From assembly GCA_033961575.1 (NCBI GenBank), contig CM066729.1, positions 93,375,001 to 93,439,000 of the forward strand: 64,000 nucleotides of DNA, given 5' to 3'. The notes under the pieces are model-generated. The model made no database searches, was not told where the DNA came from, and saw only the letters and a list, made by a program, of their open reading frames with translations. This DNA comes from Aselliscus stoliczkanus. Its lineage: Eukaryota; Chordata; Mammalia; Chiroptera; Hipposideridae. Made by a program: the position numbers and the translations under genes. Shown piece by piece: positions 46,080 to 58,329 of the stretch. Position 1 is the first letter of the stretch. Every line of letters begins with the position of its first letter.

Positions 46080-47060
46080 AACTTTATAACATAGCAGGGG
46101 GCTGAGAGAACCTAGTTCATGAGGGCAGCTCAGGCCTCATGTGTTATGTTTAGGAGCCATGTCCTCCAGGGCCCGATAGGATGCCAGGAGCTGAAATTAG
46201 AAAGATGGCTATTTCTCTGTCATACACAGCATAGCCTTCCTCTAGACCTCTGGAGTTCCACCTTGTGATTCTTCTGTTGGGCTTGTCCAAAACTCTGTGC
46301 AGCATGTTTTTCCATCATAGGTATCTCTAGTAATATTATAGTCTGCTGGGTTGTATTGTTCCTTTGGCACGCCTACACTTGATGCAGAGCTTGTTTGAAC
46401 CGTGCGCTCCACTCAATCCTAACAGCCTTTTATCTCCTTCAATAAATGGGACTGAACAATATTATTCTTATGAATTTGTTAAAATAACATTTATTAAGTG
46501 GAGCACAGGGTGCTGGGTGATGACCAATGGTTCAACAACAGGCCACACAAGGAACTGAGAGAGAGACATTTATTACTCACTGTCCTGGAGGAAGTACCCC
46601 ATCTGCCTTGAGGGGTTACACAGAGGAGGTCAAGGCAGGGTGCAAGCAGAGAGAAAGGAAGGACCTCGAGTACATGACTTTATTAGAGTCCGTGGATGGA
46701 CTGCTTTAGGTTCTCAGGCTAAGACCAAATTGGTCAATTCAAACCAAATCAGGAGAATTTTAATAAGCCATATCAGGGAAGCAAGGGAGTCTCTTCATTA
46801 AAAGGATTGTTAGAGAAGTCCTACCAGAAACTCATGTTTGCTTGTGACTCTGCAAGCTGTTCTCTGGGACACTGAGCTTGTGACAGGGGGCTACTTTCAG
46901 TTTAAGGTTACCATAAGCAGCTTGATCAAACAAAATGGATACCAAGGCAGCAATACCATGAAGGAGCTTAGCTATACCTTTGACAATGATAAAAAGTATG
47001 GATATGCTGCTTCTAAAACCCAAAGAGGTCTACCAAGCATTGTGCTTCCTTTTTAATAAT
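46080..47060 (-). mobile_element. LTR-like or ERV-derived segment, unassigned
   Basis: On the minus strand, a polyadenylation-like GAGTAATAAATGTCTCTCTC occurs near 46560-46580 after a pyrimidine-rich, GC-moderate stretch, as in many LTRs. AATAAA recurs nearby. A plus-strand frame at 46364-46558 looks glycoprotein-like, with several N-x-S/T sites, but has no diagnostic motif. No ends or duplications were found. Could equally be unique DNA. Confidence 0.3.
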
Positions 47061-48567
47061 GAAAATTTCAAGAGACAATAATTTGCCCTTTTCTTTGGAC
47101 TGTCAAGAATGCTTCAGACCCCTGGTTCCCTAAAACTGTCCCTAATGTCATGGTCCTTAAAGCATTTTGGAGATTATTTATTTTATTAAAGTCTTCAAAA
47201 TACTTGCTAATCCTTACTCATTCAGTATGATTCACATGATGCTGTCATTGTAGTTGACCAACATTCCATCTCCGAATTGTCCTGATGGCCTACATTCCTT
47301 AAAGCCATTTTATGACAGAGGGCTTGAAAGCTAAACCCTAGTGCAAAACCCAAAATGTGTACTGCTGTCCGTCTCACTTAAATGAAAATTGTATGATAAT
47401 TTTCCATAACAAGGCTAAAAATAATGTACCTGAATTGATTTTAATCCACTCTAGTAAGACATCACATATGTCATACGTGATCTTAATAGGGGCAACTAAT
47501 GTGCCATAGTCTACTGTCATGATCCAGAAAGCCATCAAGTTTTTGGAAAGACCTGTCTAGTGAATTGTGTGGGATATGGTAGGGACTGCCACCTCAGCAT
47601 TCTTTAGGTTTTTTTAAATTCTTTGTCATTAAATAACCTCTGCTATTCTCCCTGGCATGTGATATTATTTTTGATGCATTATCTTGGGTGAGGATGAGGG
47701 TGAGAAAAAATGTTTAGAATCTTCTGTATGGACTTTTTTGTGCATTGTTTTCTTATCTTACAAGATTAGGAATAAAGATGGGCATTCTGTCAACTACAAA
47801 GCATGTACATTCTAATTGTATATTCTGGGGAAGGGAAATGACCAAGGGGGTGGATTTCTGTTTTACAAACTGAACCTTGACAAGGAAACCATGTGCTCCC
47901 AGAGTGAGCAAGGTGAAACTTTAAGTCCCTGAGAATTGATATCAATATTAGCTATGTGTCAAATTATTCTGAACTATGTATTCTCCTTTCCCCAATGTAT
48001 GTCTATTGAAATAAATGTCTGTAGTGCCCTTTGAGGAAACATAAACTAGCTGTTGTCCATGGAGAATGGGCCTCTCAGACAAAGAATGCCAAGTGAAAAT
48101 TCTCTGAAACCTAAAACTTGTCAAGGAATTATGAAATATTGAATGGGGGCTGTTGCACTTGGCCTTCTGATAGTCTATCTTTGACTAGCTAAATAAATTA
48201 AGCAATGGATTTGTTGACTGTCTATCAATGTTCATCCTAAAATTATGTGGTATGTTAATTGTCTATTAAGCTCTCAGAGTCAAGACCCTTTGGCTCTCAC
48301 TCTGACATTGACAATTTAGTACTATAATTGTACTTATTGCTTTTAATGGTTAGAAGCTTCTGCTTTATGTTTATTGTTGTATCAGGATCTTATTATCTCC
48401 ATGGGTATGGGAAGCTCAGTCCTGTGAAAGGATCTTCTACTGTCAGCCCTGGACATCACTGATTTTTATTTAGTGATGCTGATCCCCTTATTACAATCAT
48501 TTCTCCTATCACACCACTAAATGGAGTGTTCTTCAGGTCCTCCCATAGTGTTTATTCAGATATTAGG
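47061..48567. other. Unassigned sequence (about 1.5 kb)
   Basis: Balanced composition and few simple repeats. It may belong to the same old retroviral-like insertion as its left neighbour. Frames are broken and no motif was recognised. Confidence 0.4.
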
Positions 48568-48569
48568 TA

Positions 48570-49055
48570 TTATGGTTTGAATTATGTCCCCTTGAAATGC
48601 ATATGTTGAAGTACTCACCCTATGTAACTCAGAATATAACATGTTTTTGTGTTGTTGTTTTTTAAAATAGAGTTATTACTTATATAATTAGTTAAGATTT
48701 GGTTATATTGGAGAAGAGTTATATTGGGGATCCAATATAACTGGTACCTTTATAAAAAAGAGAAATTTGGTGATAGGCACACACACAGAACAAATGTCAT
48801 GTGCAGATAAAGGCAGAAATTGGGGTCATGCTTATACAAATTAAGAAATGGACAAGATTTTTAGCAGACCACCAGAAGCTAGGTGAGAGCCACGGAACAG
48901 TAATTCTCCCAAAGCCTTCAGGAGCAACCAATCTTACTAACACCTTAATCTTGGAGTTTTACCCTCCAGACCTGTGAGAAAATCAATGTTCATTGTTTAA
49001 GCCACCCAGTTTTTGTTTCTTTATTATGGCTGCCATAGTAAATGAATACAGTACA
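48570..49055 (+). mobile_element. MaLR-type LTR
   Basis: Landmarks in order: TATTATGGTTTGAATTATGT, TAATTAGTTAAGATTTGG, GGGATCCAATATAACTGGTA, CCTTTATAAAAAAGAG, CCACCAGAAGCTAGGTGAGA, the CCTCCAGACCTGTGAGAAAA block and TTAAGCCACCCAGTTTTTG. An insertion or expansion at about 48640-48670 interrupts the first third. Confidence 0.82.
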
Positions 49056-50473
49056 TTTTCTCTATAATAGTTCTCATCTGACATGCACATTTTTTTCCCC
49101 TCCTTCCTCAATTGACATAATGGAAGTTCTGACATTTTTACCTCACTTACTCTGAACCAGTACGTTATTCAACTTTGTGAGAGCCATCCTGACAACATGA
49201 TAGCACTCTTTTCTGGCTTCCTTGATATAGTTGCATTCTGTTTTGCATATCAATTAACCCTACCTTAACAAACTTTATGTTCTGGCTCCATTTATATACC
49301 ACTTTCAGATTGTGGTACCTTATTTTTCCCCAGCTCTTGCTGGTTTATTGTGGATAGATCTTTTAATTCCTTTGGTTAATAGTTCCTTTCCTCTCATGGC
49401 AGGCTCAACCCATATCTGATCAGATTATATTTTAAATTTAATGTACTTATTTTTCTGGTCACCAAGAAAGAATTTCGGGTAGATTCTGAGTCCAGAGAGT
49501 TTCGGGAGAAGGATGTTTAGTTTTATAAGCAAAAATATTTTAATTATTTTTAATCAATGAGGGAATAGAGTGAATGGCTTACTGAATGGGTTACTGAAGT
49601 GACATATTCTTTAGGGGATCTGAGGATTCAAGATTTTTGAGAGCTTTGATTGGAATTCTAAATCTTAATGTTTCAATTCTTCCCAATCAGTGTAGCACAT
49701 TTTCTGAGGTTGAGAATTTACCTTTCTATGGAGATTTTCTTCAATAAAATTAAATTCTGGTCGTGATCCTCAGCATGAACAGTCTTCTACCTGTTGGAGA
49801 TGAGTGATTCTTTACATACTACCAAGGAAATTATGTGGTTTTGATACTTAACCTAAAATAGGTGTTAAATCTCCCTCAGCCTTACATATCTTTCTCCAAT
49901 TGTTTGATAGCTCTCAGCAATAGTCATCCAATTTCACAGTCATTATAATTATTCCTTCCCATGATCCTCTTAAATGCTTAAGATACTGTATCTATCAGAG
50001 CACTTCCTTTTATGAGTATCCTGTGTCATGCATGATGCATTTATAAACTAAGACTTGGACAGGCTTAAGAGAGTGTTTGAAAAAAATAAAATAAAATACC
50101 AATGAACTGAAAAATGCCACCACCCTTATTGCAACTCTATTATACTGTGTATTATATTTAAACATCTGAAGTCCCAAAAATGTGTAATCACATTTTCAAT
50201 TGTGTATTTAATAGTTAAGAACTGTGTTTTTGCAACAAAACTTTGACCAATGATTGTAATATAGATCCACTAAAGAAACTTTAAAAAATTAATATTCTGT
50301 AGCTAATCATTGAGGGTGGGGGCAGAGAAAACTGTGAAATTGGAACTTGCTTAGTAAAAATGTGCTAGATTGTTCTAAGTCATTTAAAAATTTTGGGGTA
50401 TCTCTTAGAGCAGTTTTTAAAAAAGTGTAACAATTGTGACAAAGTATTTCCTGCATGCAAACAAATAGAGTGA
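49056..50473. other. Unassigned sequence
   Basis: No gene or confident repeat. A segment at about 49440-49530 looks faintly LTR-like. Confidence 0.45.
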
Positions 50474-50521
50474 GGAAGAAAGGAAGGAAAGAAAGAAGGA
50501 AGGAAGGAAGGAAGGAAGGAA

Positions 50522-50567
<46 letters not shown>

Positions 50568-50569
50568 GA
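50474..50569. repeat. (GGAA)n(GAAA)n microsatellite
   Basis: About 8-10 GGAA units followed by about 10 GAAA units. The purine-rich strand gives spurious K/R/E-rich frames, and the other strand F/S-rich frames. Confidence 0.95.
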
Positions 50570-50589
50570 AAATAAAATTTAAAAAAAAT

Positions 50590-51420
50590 CTTGAAACAAA
50601 CAAAAATGGAAACAAAACATGCCAAAACTTACAGCATAAAGGAAAAGTAGTTCTGAGAGGGAAGTTTATAGCAATATGAAGAAAAAAGAAATATCTCAAA
50701 CAAACTACCTTTGCCTATCAAGGAACTAGGAAAAGAAGAATAAACTAAACCCAAAGTTACAAGAAGAAATAAAATAAGTAAGATCAAAACAGGATAAATA
50801 AAATAAAGACTTGAAAAATAATGAGGAAAATGAATAAAATCTAATTTTTTTAAAAAAGATAAGTGAATGGACTAACCTTTACCTAGATAACCTAAAAGAA
50901 ATGGATAAATTCCTAGAGACATACATCCTGCCAAGACTGAAGACTGAAGAAGTAAAAAATCTGAACATACCAATAACAAGTAAAGACATTAAATCAATAA
51001 TCAGAAACCTCCCAAACAAAGATGAAGTCCAGCACTAGATGACTTCACCGGAGAATTCTACCAAATATTTAAAAAAGACTTAATACCAATCCTTCTCAAA
51101 CTCTTCTAAAATTTTAGGAAGGACATAACACTTTCAAACTCATGTTATGAGGTCTGCATTATCCTGATATGAAACCCATATAAGGATACAAGAAAAGAAA
51201 ATTATAGGTCAAAATCCCTAATAAACATATATCCAAAAATCCTCAACAAAACATTATTAAACCTAAACCAACAGCACATTAAAAGAATCATACAGTATGA
51301 TCAACTAAGATTTTTTTTTTCCTCAGGGGCTTCAAAGATGGTTAAACTGAAATCTGCTTGACTGGTTTAGTACATTAAAATGTTAGTAACTTATTTTTTC
51401 CTCAAAATTGACTATAAAAT
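50590..51420 (+). mobile_element. L1 ORF2 fragment
   Basis: CTTACAGCATAAAGGAAAAG, CAAACTACCTTTGCCTATCA, GAACTAGGAAAAGAAGAATA, ACCTAAAAGAAATGGATAAA and TGACTTCACCGGAGAATTCT follow the ORF2 linker and early reverse transcriptase. It ends at the 3' end of the oppositely oriented large L1. Frames broken. Confidence 0.8.
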
Positions 51421-51424
51421 TGTT

Positions 51425-54400
51425 TCTCTTTTTTCTTTTAACTTATTTATTTTTTCAATTACAGTTGACATTCAATATTATTTTATATTAGTTTCAGGTA
51501 TAAAGCATTATGGTGAAACATTTATATTACTTAAGCGGTGATCTCCCTGATTCGTGCACACCTGGCACTAAACATAGTTGTTGCACCATTATTGACTATA
51601 TTATCTATGCTGTACTTTACATCCCCATCATTATTTTGTAACTATCAATTTATATTTCCCAATCTGTTCACCTTTTTCTCCCAGATCCCCATACCCCTCC
51701 CCTCTAGCAACCATCAGTTTATTCTCTGCATTTATGGGTCTGTTTCTCTTTGTTTGTTTTGTACTTTAGATTCCACATACAAATGAGATATTATGTTATT
51801 TGTCTTTTCAGAATGACACATTTCACTTAACATAATACCTTCTAGGTCCATGTTGTTGCAAATGGTAAGATTTCATTCTCTTTTATGGCTGAGTAATATT
51901 CCATTATACCACTTTATCCAGTTTTCTATTGATGGACATTTAGGTTGCTTCCATATTTTGGCTATTGTAAGTAATGTTGTAATGAATATAGGGGTGCATA
52001 TATCTTTCAAATTAGTATTTTAGATTTCTTCAGATAAATACCCAAGAAAGAAATTGTTGGGTCATAAGGCAGTACTAGTTTTAATTTTTTGAAGAACCTC
52101 CATTCTGTGTTTCATAGCGGCTACACCAATCTGCAATCCCAACAGTATATGAGGGTTCCCTTTCTCTAGGGTTCCCTTCCTTGCCAAAGCTTGTTGTTTG
52201 TTGATTTATGGATTATAGCCATCCTGACAGGTGTGAAGTGGTATCTCATTATGGTTTTAATTTGTATTTATCTGATGATTGGTAACATTAAGCACCTTTT
52301 TCTATGTCTATTGGCCACATGTATGCACTCTTTGGAGAAATGTCTATTCAGGTCATCGGGACCTTTTTTAATTGGACTGAATTTTTGTTTGTTTGTTTGT
52401 TTGTTTGTTTGTTTTGGTGTTGAGTTGTATGTTTTCTTAATAAATTTTTGGTATTAACCCTGTATCAGTTATATCATTGGCAGTTTTCTTCTCCCCTTCA
52501 GTAAACTGTCTTTTCATTTTGTTGGTGGTTTCTTTTGCTGTGCAAAATTTTTTTGTTTTGTTTTATAGTCCCATTTGTTCATTTTTCTTTTGACTCCCTT
52601 GCCCAAGGAGATATATCCCTAAAAATATTACTAAGAGCAATGTCTTTTAGGAATTTAATGGTTTTGGGTTTTACATTTAAGTCTTTAATATATTTTGAGT
52701 TTATTCTTGTATATGGTGTTAAAAAAGATGGTCCAGTTTTATTTTTTTTGCATGTATCTGTCCAATTTTCCCAACACCATTTATTAAATAGACTGTCTTT
52801 ACCCCATTGTATGTTTTTGCTTCCTTTGTCATAGGTTAAATGCACATATAGGTGTGGGTTGTTTCTGGGTTCTTTTTTCACATGCATTAATCTAAGTATC
52901 TGTTTTGATGCCAGCACCATGCTGTTTTGAATACTATAATCTTGTAGTATAGTTTGATATCAGGTAGCATGATATCTCCTATTTTTTCTTCTTTCTTAAG
53001 ATTACTGTGACTTTTCAAAGTCCTTTATGGTTCCATGCAAATTTTTAAATTATTTGTTCTAGTTCTATGAAAAGTGCCATTGGTTTTCTGACAGGGATTG
53101 TATTGACTCTAAAGATTACTTTGAGTACTATGGACATTTTAATGATATTCTTCCCATCCTTGTGCATGGTATATGCTACCATTTATTTGCATTTTCTTCA
53201 ATTTCTTTGTTCAGTGTCTTCTAGGTTTCCAAGTAGAGGTTTTTTATCTCCTTGGTAAAATTTATTCCGAAGTTTTTAATTTTTATTTGATGCAATTGTA
53301 AATGGAATTGTTTTTTTTAATTTCTCTTTCTAACAGTTCATTATTGGTATATAAAAAATGAAACTGATCTCTAAATATTCATTTTAGATCCTACTACTTT
53401 ACTGAATTAATTTATCAGTTTGATAGTTTGTGTGTGTGTGTGTGTGTGTGATCTTTAGAGTTCTCTATGTATAGTGTTATGTCATCTGCAAATAATGACA
53501 ATTTTACTTCTTATTTTCCAACTTAAATAACTTCATTTATTTTTGTTGTGTTACTGCTGTGCCCAGAAATTCCAATACTATATTGAATAAAAATGGTGAA
53601 ATTGGGAATCCTTGTCTTGTTCTAGATCATACAGAGAATGCTTTTAGCTGTTCCCCATTAAGTGGGTTTGACATATATGACCTTATTATATTGAGGTATG
53701 TTCCCTCTTTACCCACTTTGCTGATGATAGTTTTTATATAAATGTACACTGGATTTTGTCAAATGCTTTTTCTGCACCTATTGATATCATACAATTTTTA
53801 TCTTTCATTTTGTTTATGTGGTGTTGCTTGTTAATTGATTTGCATATATTGAATCAATATTGCATCCTAGGAATATATCCCACTTGATTACGGTATACAA
53901 ACTTTATAAATGTATTGTTGAACTTGGTTTCTAATATGTTGTTAAGGACTTTTTGTACCTGTATTCATTAGGGATATCAGCCTATAATCTTCAGTTTTTG
54001 TAATGTCTTTTACTGTTTTTGGAATCAGGGTAATGTTGGCATTTTAAAATGAGATAGGACCTTTTCCTCCTCTTGAAATTTTTGGAATAGTTTTAGAAGG
54101 ATCAGTGTTAATTCTTCTTTGAATGTTATTAACATTCAACTGTGAAGCCATTCGGCCCAGGACTTTTGTTTGCTGGGAGTCTTTTTTATTATTATCATTG
54201 ATTCAATTTTGTTAGTAGTAATTGATTGGTTCAAAATGATTCTTCTTGATTCAGTCTTGGAAGATTGTATGTTTCTAGGAATTTATCCACTTCTTTCAGA
54301 TTGTCCAATTCATTGACATATAACTCTTCATAGTATTTTTGTATAATCCTTTGTCTTTCAGTGGTGTCAGTTGTCACTTCTCTTTCATTTCGGACTTTAT

Positions 54401-57400
54401 TTGGGTCCTATTTTTAATTTTCTTTTTCTTGATGAGTCAAGTAAAGGTCTATTAATTATGTTTATCCTTTCAAAAAATCAGTTCTTGGTTTCATTGATTT
54501 TTTTTTAAGACTTTATTTTATTTATTTCTTCTCTGATCTTTATTTTTTCTTTCCTTCTACTTTGAGCTTTGTTTGCTGTTCTTTTCTGATTCCTTTAAAT
54601 GTAAGGTTAGATTGTTTATTTGAGAGTTTTCTTGTTTCTTGAGGTAGGTCTGTATTGTTATGAATTTCCCTCTTAAGCCTGCTTTTAGTGTATCCCATAG
54701 ATTTTGTGACATTTTGTTTTCATTTTCCTTTATCTCATGGTATGTTTTTATTGCTAGTTTAATCTGGTTGTAGATTCACTCACAAATTAGTGGCATGTTA
54801 TTTTGCCTCAATGTGGTTGTGTGATTTTCAGTTTTTTTCTTTTAATTGATTTCTAGTTTGTACCATTATAGTCAGAGAAGACACATGGTATGATTTCAGT
54901 CTTCCTAAATTTATTGAGACTTGTTTTGTGGCCTAACATGTGGTCTATCTTGTAAAATGTTCCACATTCACTTGAAAATAATGTATATTCTGCTGCTTTG
55001 GGGTGAAATGCTCTAATTATATCAGTTAAATCCATCTGGTCTAGTTTGTCATTTAAGGCCACTGTTTCCTTGCTGATTGTCTGTCTGATAGATACATCCA
55101 TTGGTGTGAACACAGTGTTAAAGTCCCCTATTATGGTTGTGTTACTGTCTGTCTCTCCCTTTATGTTGGTCAATATTTACTTTATAAATTTATTGCATCA
55201 CATTTACACATTTATACATATAACATATGCACCTATGCTGGGTGCCTAATAGCTTAAAAATGTTATATCCTCTTATTGGATTGATCCCTTTATCATTATG
55301 AAATGTCCTTTTTGTCTCTTATTATAGCATTTTTTTAAAAGTCTATTTTCTCTGATATAAGTAGTACTACTCCAGCTCTTTTTTCATTTCCATTTGCATG
55401 AAGTATCTTTTCCATCCTTCTACTTTCAGTTTCTGTGTATCTTTTGATCTGAAGTGGGTCTCTTATTGACAGTATATGTATGGATTTTGTTTTCTTATCC
55501 ATTCAGCTATCCTATGACTTTTGATTGCAGCATTTCATCCATTTTCTTTTAAAGTGATTATTGAGGTATAGTTATTGCCATTTTATTATTCATCTTTATG
55601 TTTTTCCCCACAACTCCCTTCTTCATCTCCTTAAAAAAGTTCTTTTAACATTTCATGTAATACTGGTTTGGTGGTGATGAATTCCTTTAGTTGTTTCTTG
55701 TCTGGGACGCTCTTTATCTCCTCTTCAGTTTTAAATGATAGCCTACCTGGATAGAGTTTTTTGGTTGTAGGTCCTTTATTTTCATTACTTTGAATATGTT
55801 ATGTCAGTCCCTTCTTGCCTACAAAGTTTCTGTTGAGAAATCACTTGAGTCTAATCAGATCTCCCTTGTAAGTAATGAGTTGTCTTTCTTTTTGCTTTTA
55901 GGATTCCCTCATTCTCTTTAAATTTTTGCCATTTTAATTATAGTGTTTCTTGGAGTGGGTGAGTTTTGTTCATTTTGTGTGACACTCTCTTTGCTTCCTG
56001 GGGTTGTATGTCTATTTCCATCTACAGGTTAGGAAAGTTTTCAGTCATTGTTTTTTCAGACAGGTTCTCAATATCATGCTTTCTCTCTTCTTCTGTTACC
56101 CTTATGATGGGAATGATGTTGCACTTGACATTGACCCAGAGGTCTTTTAAACTATCCTCCTTTTTTTTTTTTTTTTTCTGTTCTGATTGGGGCTTTTTTG
56201 CTACCTTGCCTTTCAGATCACTAATTCATAGTTCTCCTTCAGCTAGTCTGCTGGTGATTCATTCTAGTGCATTCCTCATTTCAGTTATCCTATTCTTCAC
56301 TCTGACAAGTTATTTTTTACGGTTTGTATGTCTTTTTTAATGCTTGTTACATCTTTGTTGAAGTTCTTACTTAGTTCCTTGAGTATATTCATAACCATGT
56401 TTTGAATTCTGTATCTGGTAGGTTGCTTACCTCCATTTTGTTCAGTTTTTTCCTGGAGTTTTCTCCTGTTTTTCTATTTGGGAATAATTTCTTTTTTTCC
56501 TTATTTTGGCTGCCTCTCTGTGTTTGTTTCTATCTATGTATTAGGTAGATCTGCTATGTCTCCCAGTCATGCTTGGTAGCAAATGTAGAAAGTGCTATGT
56601 GGGGCCACCACAGTCTCCCTGGTCACCTGCACTGGTTGCTCAGGAGTGTCCCTGTGTGGGTTGTGTATACTTTCCTGTTATAGTTGAGCCTTGATTGCTA
56701 TTGGCACATCATTGGGTGAAATTGTCCCTCAGGCTGACTTGCTGTGGGGTTTGGCCACATCACATCTTACAGGCTGCTGTGCAGGAGGCTTACCCCATGG
56801 TGTGGGATTTGCCCCAGCAGGCTCTGGTGCCTGTTGAGATCACTGTTTGGTTGTGCCACTTTTGGAGCTAATTGGGTGATACTCTTCTGTGGACTGAAGC
56901 CACCCCCCAGGTATGTTGGTTCTAGGGCCTCTTTGAAAGGGCTGTGTGGCATGCCAAGATCAACCACTGTCTATGTCCAGCCAGGAACTACCTGGTAGGA
57001 GCTACAAAATGATCCACAGTTGATTACTTCTTTTGCTAAGCCTGGAGGCATGTGGCCACTCTGTGATCTGCAGACACTGCCACCAGTATCAGGCCTGGGG
57101 TAGCTCAAAAAAAGTCCAGGACAACCCAAGGCCCAATGCCACTGTCTGACTAAGGTTCAGCATCTCATAAATCCTCATGTGGAACACAATTTGAGTGAGG
57201 CATGGTCTCAAGGAGTCACCAAGGTGGAATGAGTGGTGTATACCAGGTTAATGTAGATTCTGGTTTGGTGCTGGTGCTGAGCCTGGAGATACTCAGAAAA
57301 AGTCTCAGAGCACACTGAGGCCAACAGCTGCCCCATTGGGGCCTATAGATCCACAAGAGTTGTCCAAGAAAAGTGCAATGTTGGTGCAGATTTTGTTCAC

Positions 57401-58070
57401 AGAGATAACACCTCCTGGGTTGGATGAATTAGGTGGGGCAGGATCCCAGGGAGTTACCAGAGTAAAGCAAGCAGAGCTCATCAGGTCAAATCAGATTCAG
57501 ATTTGGCTGTATGGAGGTGAGTTCAGCATAGGGGAGATGGCACCCACCTTCTGGCTGCACAGGGTGAGGACCCCAAACAGAGAATATGTCAACTGACCCT
57601 CCAGTACCCACCCCAAGGCCACATGATAGTCTTTCCCTGTATGCCTCCAACATTCCCAAGTCACTGTTCCTCCACTAGAGCCCAGGGTGAGGGCCTGCGA
57701 GTGATTGAGTCTATGTGTGGGCCCTTTAGGAGGATGTATGGGTTTCCCATAGCCTTACTTTTCATCCTGACAATCAAAATCACCACTATATCTCACAGTC
57801 AGATTTTGTGGGGGCACCACTTCCGAGAAACAGTTCTCCAGGCTCAGGTATCCCTCCCTATTCTCAACTGCCACATGAAGGTTTAGGTCTGGCACATTCC
57901 AAGTCTGCATGTGGCTTCTTCTCTGTATTCTTAGTTATATAACTTCTGTTCAGGTGGACTTCAGATGGTTCTCCAGGTTAATTGCACTGTAATTTAGGTA
58001 CAATTTTAATGTGTTCACCAGAGGAGACAAGGACAGCCTTTAGTTTTCCATCTTGGATCCTCTCCATCAA
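51425..58070 (-). mobile_element. Near full-length, inactivated LINE-1
   Basis: Reading the minus strand from about 58070: a 5' UTR (to about 56500); ORF1 region (about 56480-55600); ORF2 endonuclease part (about 55560-54850, open only for 106 codons at 54853-55173); reverse transcriptase ([19 protein letters not shown] near 53760-53790, catalytic FADD-equivalent near 53480); the C-terminal region (to about 52100, one 113-codon open stretch at 52579-52920); and a 3' UTR ending in a T-rich plus-strand run near 51430. All L1 parts are in order, over about 6.65 kb. ORF1 and ORF2 are broken by stops and frameshifts, so it is a dead element. A (TTTG)n run at about 52387-52415 and a (TG)n run at 53431-53450 grew inside it. 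No convincing target duplication was found. Confidence 0.9.
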
Positions 58071-58152
58071 TTAGTATTACATATTAGCAGAGCTACCATT
58101 TTGCTGTATGTTCATCACACTAATTTTATTTGATTTAAAAAAATAAATTTTA

Positions 58153-58328
58153 GGGCTGGCCGAGTGGCTCAGTTGGTTAAGAGATTGCTTAAGAGTACAA
58201 GCTCTAAGCAACAGGGTTGCCGATGGATTCCCAGCCCGAGCTGAGCAGCCGCTGAGTTGCCAAAAGGTGGTAGCTAATAAAAAAATAAATAAATAAATAA
58301 ATAAATACATACATACATACATAAATAC
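58153..58328 (+). mobile_element. tRNA-derived SINE, family B, with AAAT/ACAT tail
   Basis: From GGGCTGGCCGAGTGGCTCAG with GCCCGAGCTGAGCAGCCGCT. The middle is shortened and the final TGGCAGGATGGCTCAG is replaced by TGGTAGC. The tail expanded into (AAAT)n and (ACAT)n. Direct repeat ATAAATTTTA at 58143-58152 and 58329-58338. Confidence 0.88.
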
Positions 58329-58329
58329 A

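Noticed and set aside
50307..50699. 130-codon minus-strand frame and overlapping frames
   Set aside because: Carried by the GGAA/GAAA repeat, giving F/L/S or K/R/E low-complexity peptides.
56744..56998. 84-codon frame in the L1 5' UTR
   Set aside because: Falls in GC-richer 5' UTR, antisense to L1, and is not kept open in the paralogous copy at about 29.5 kb.
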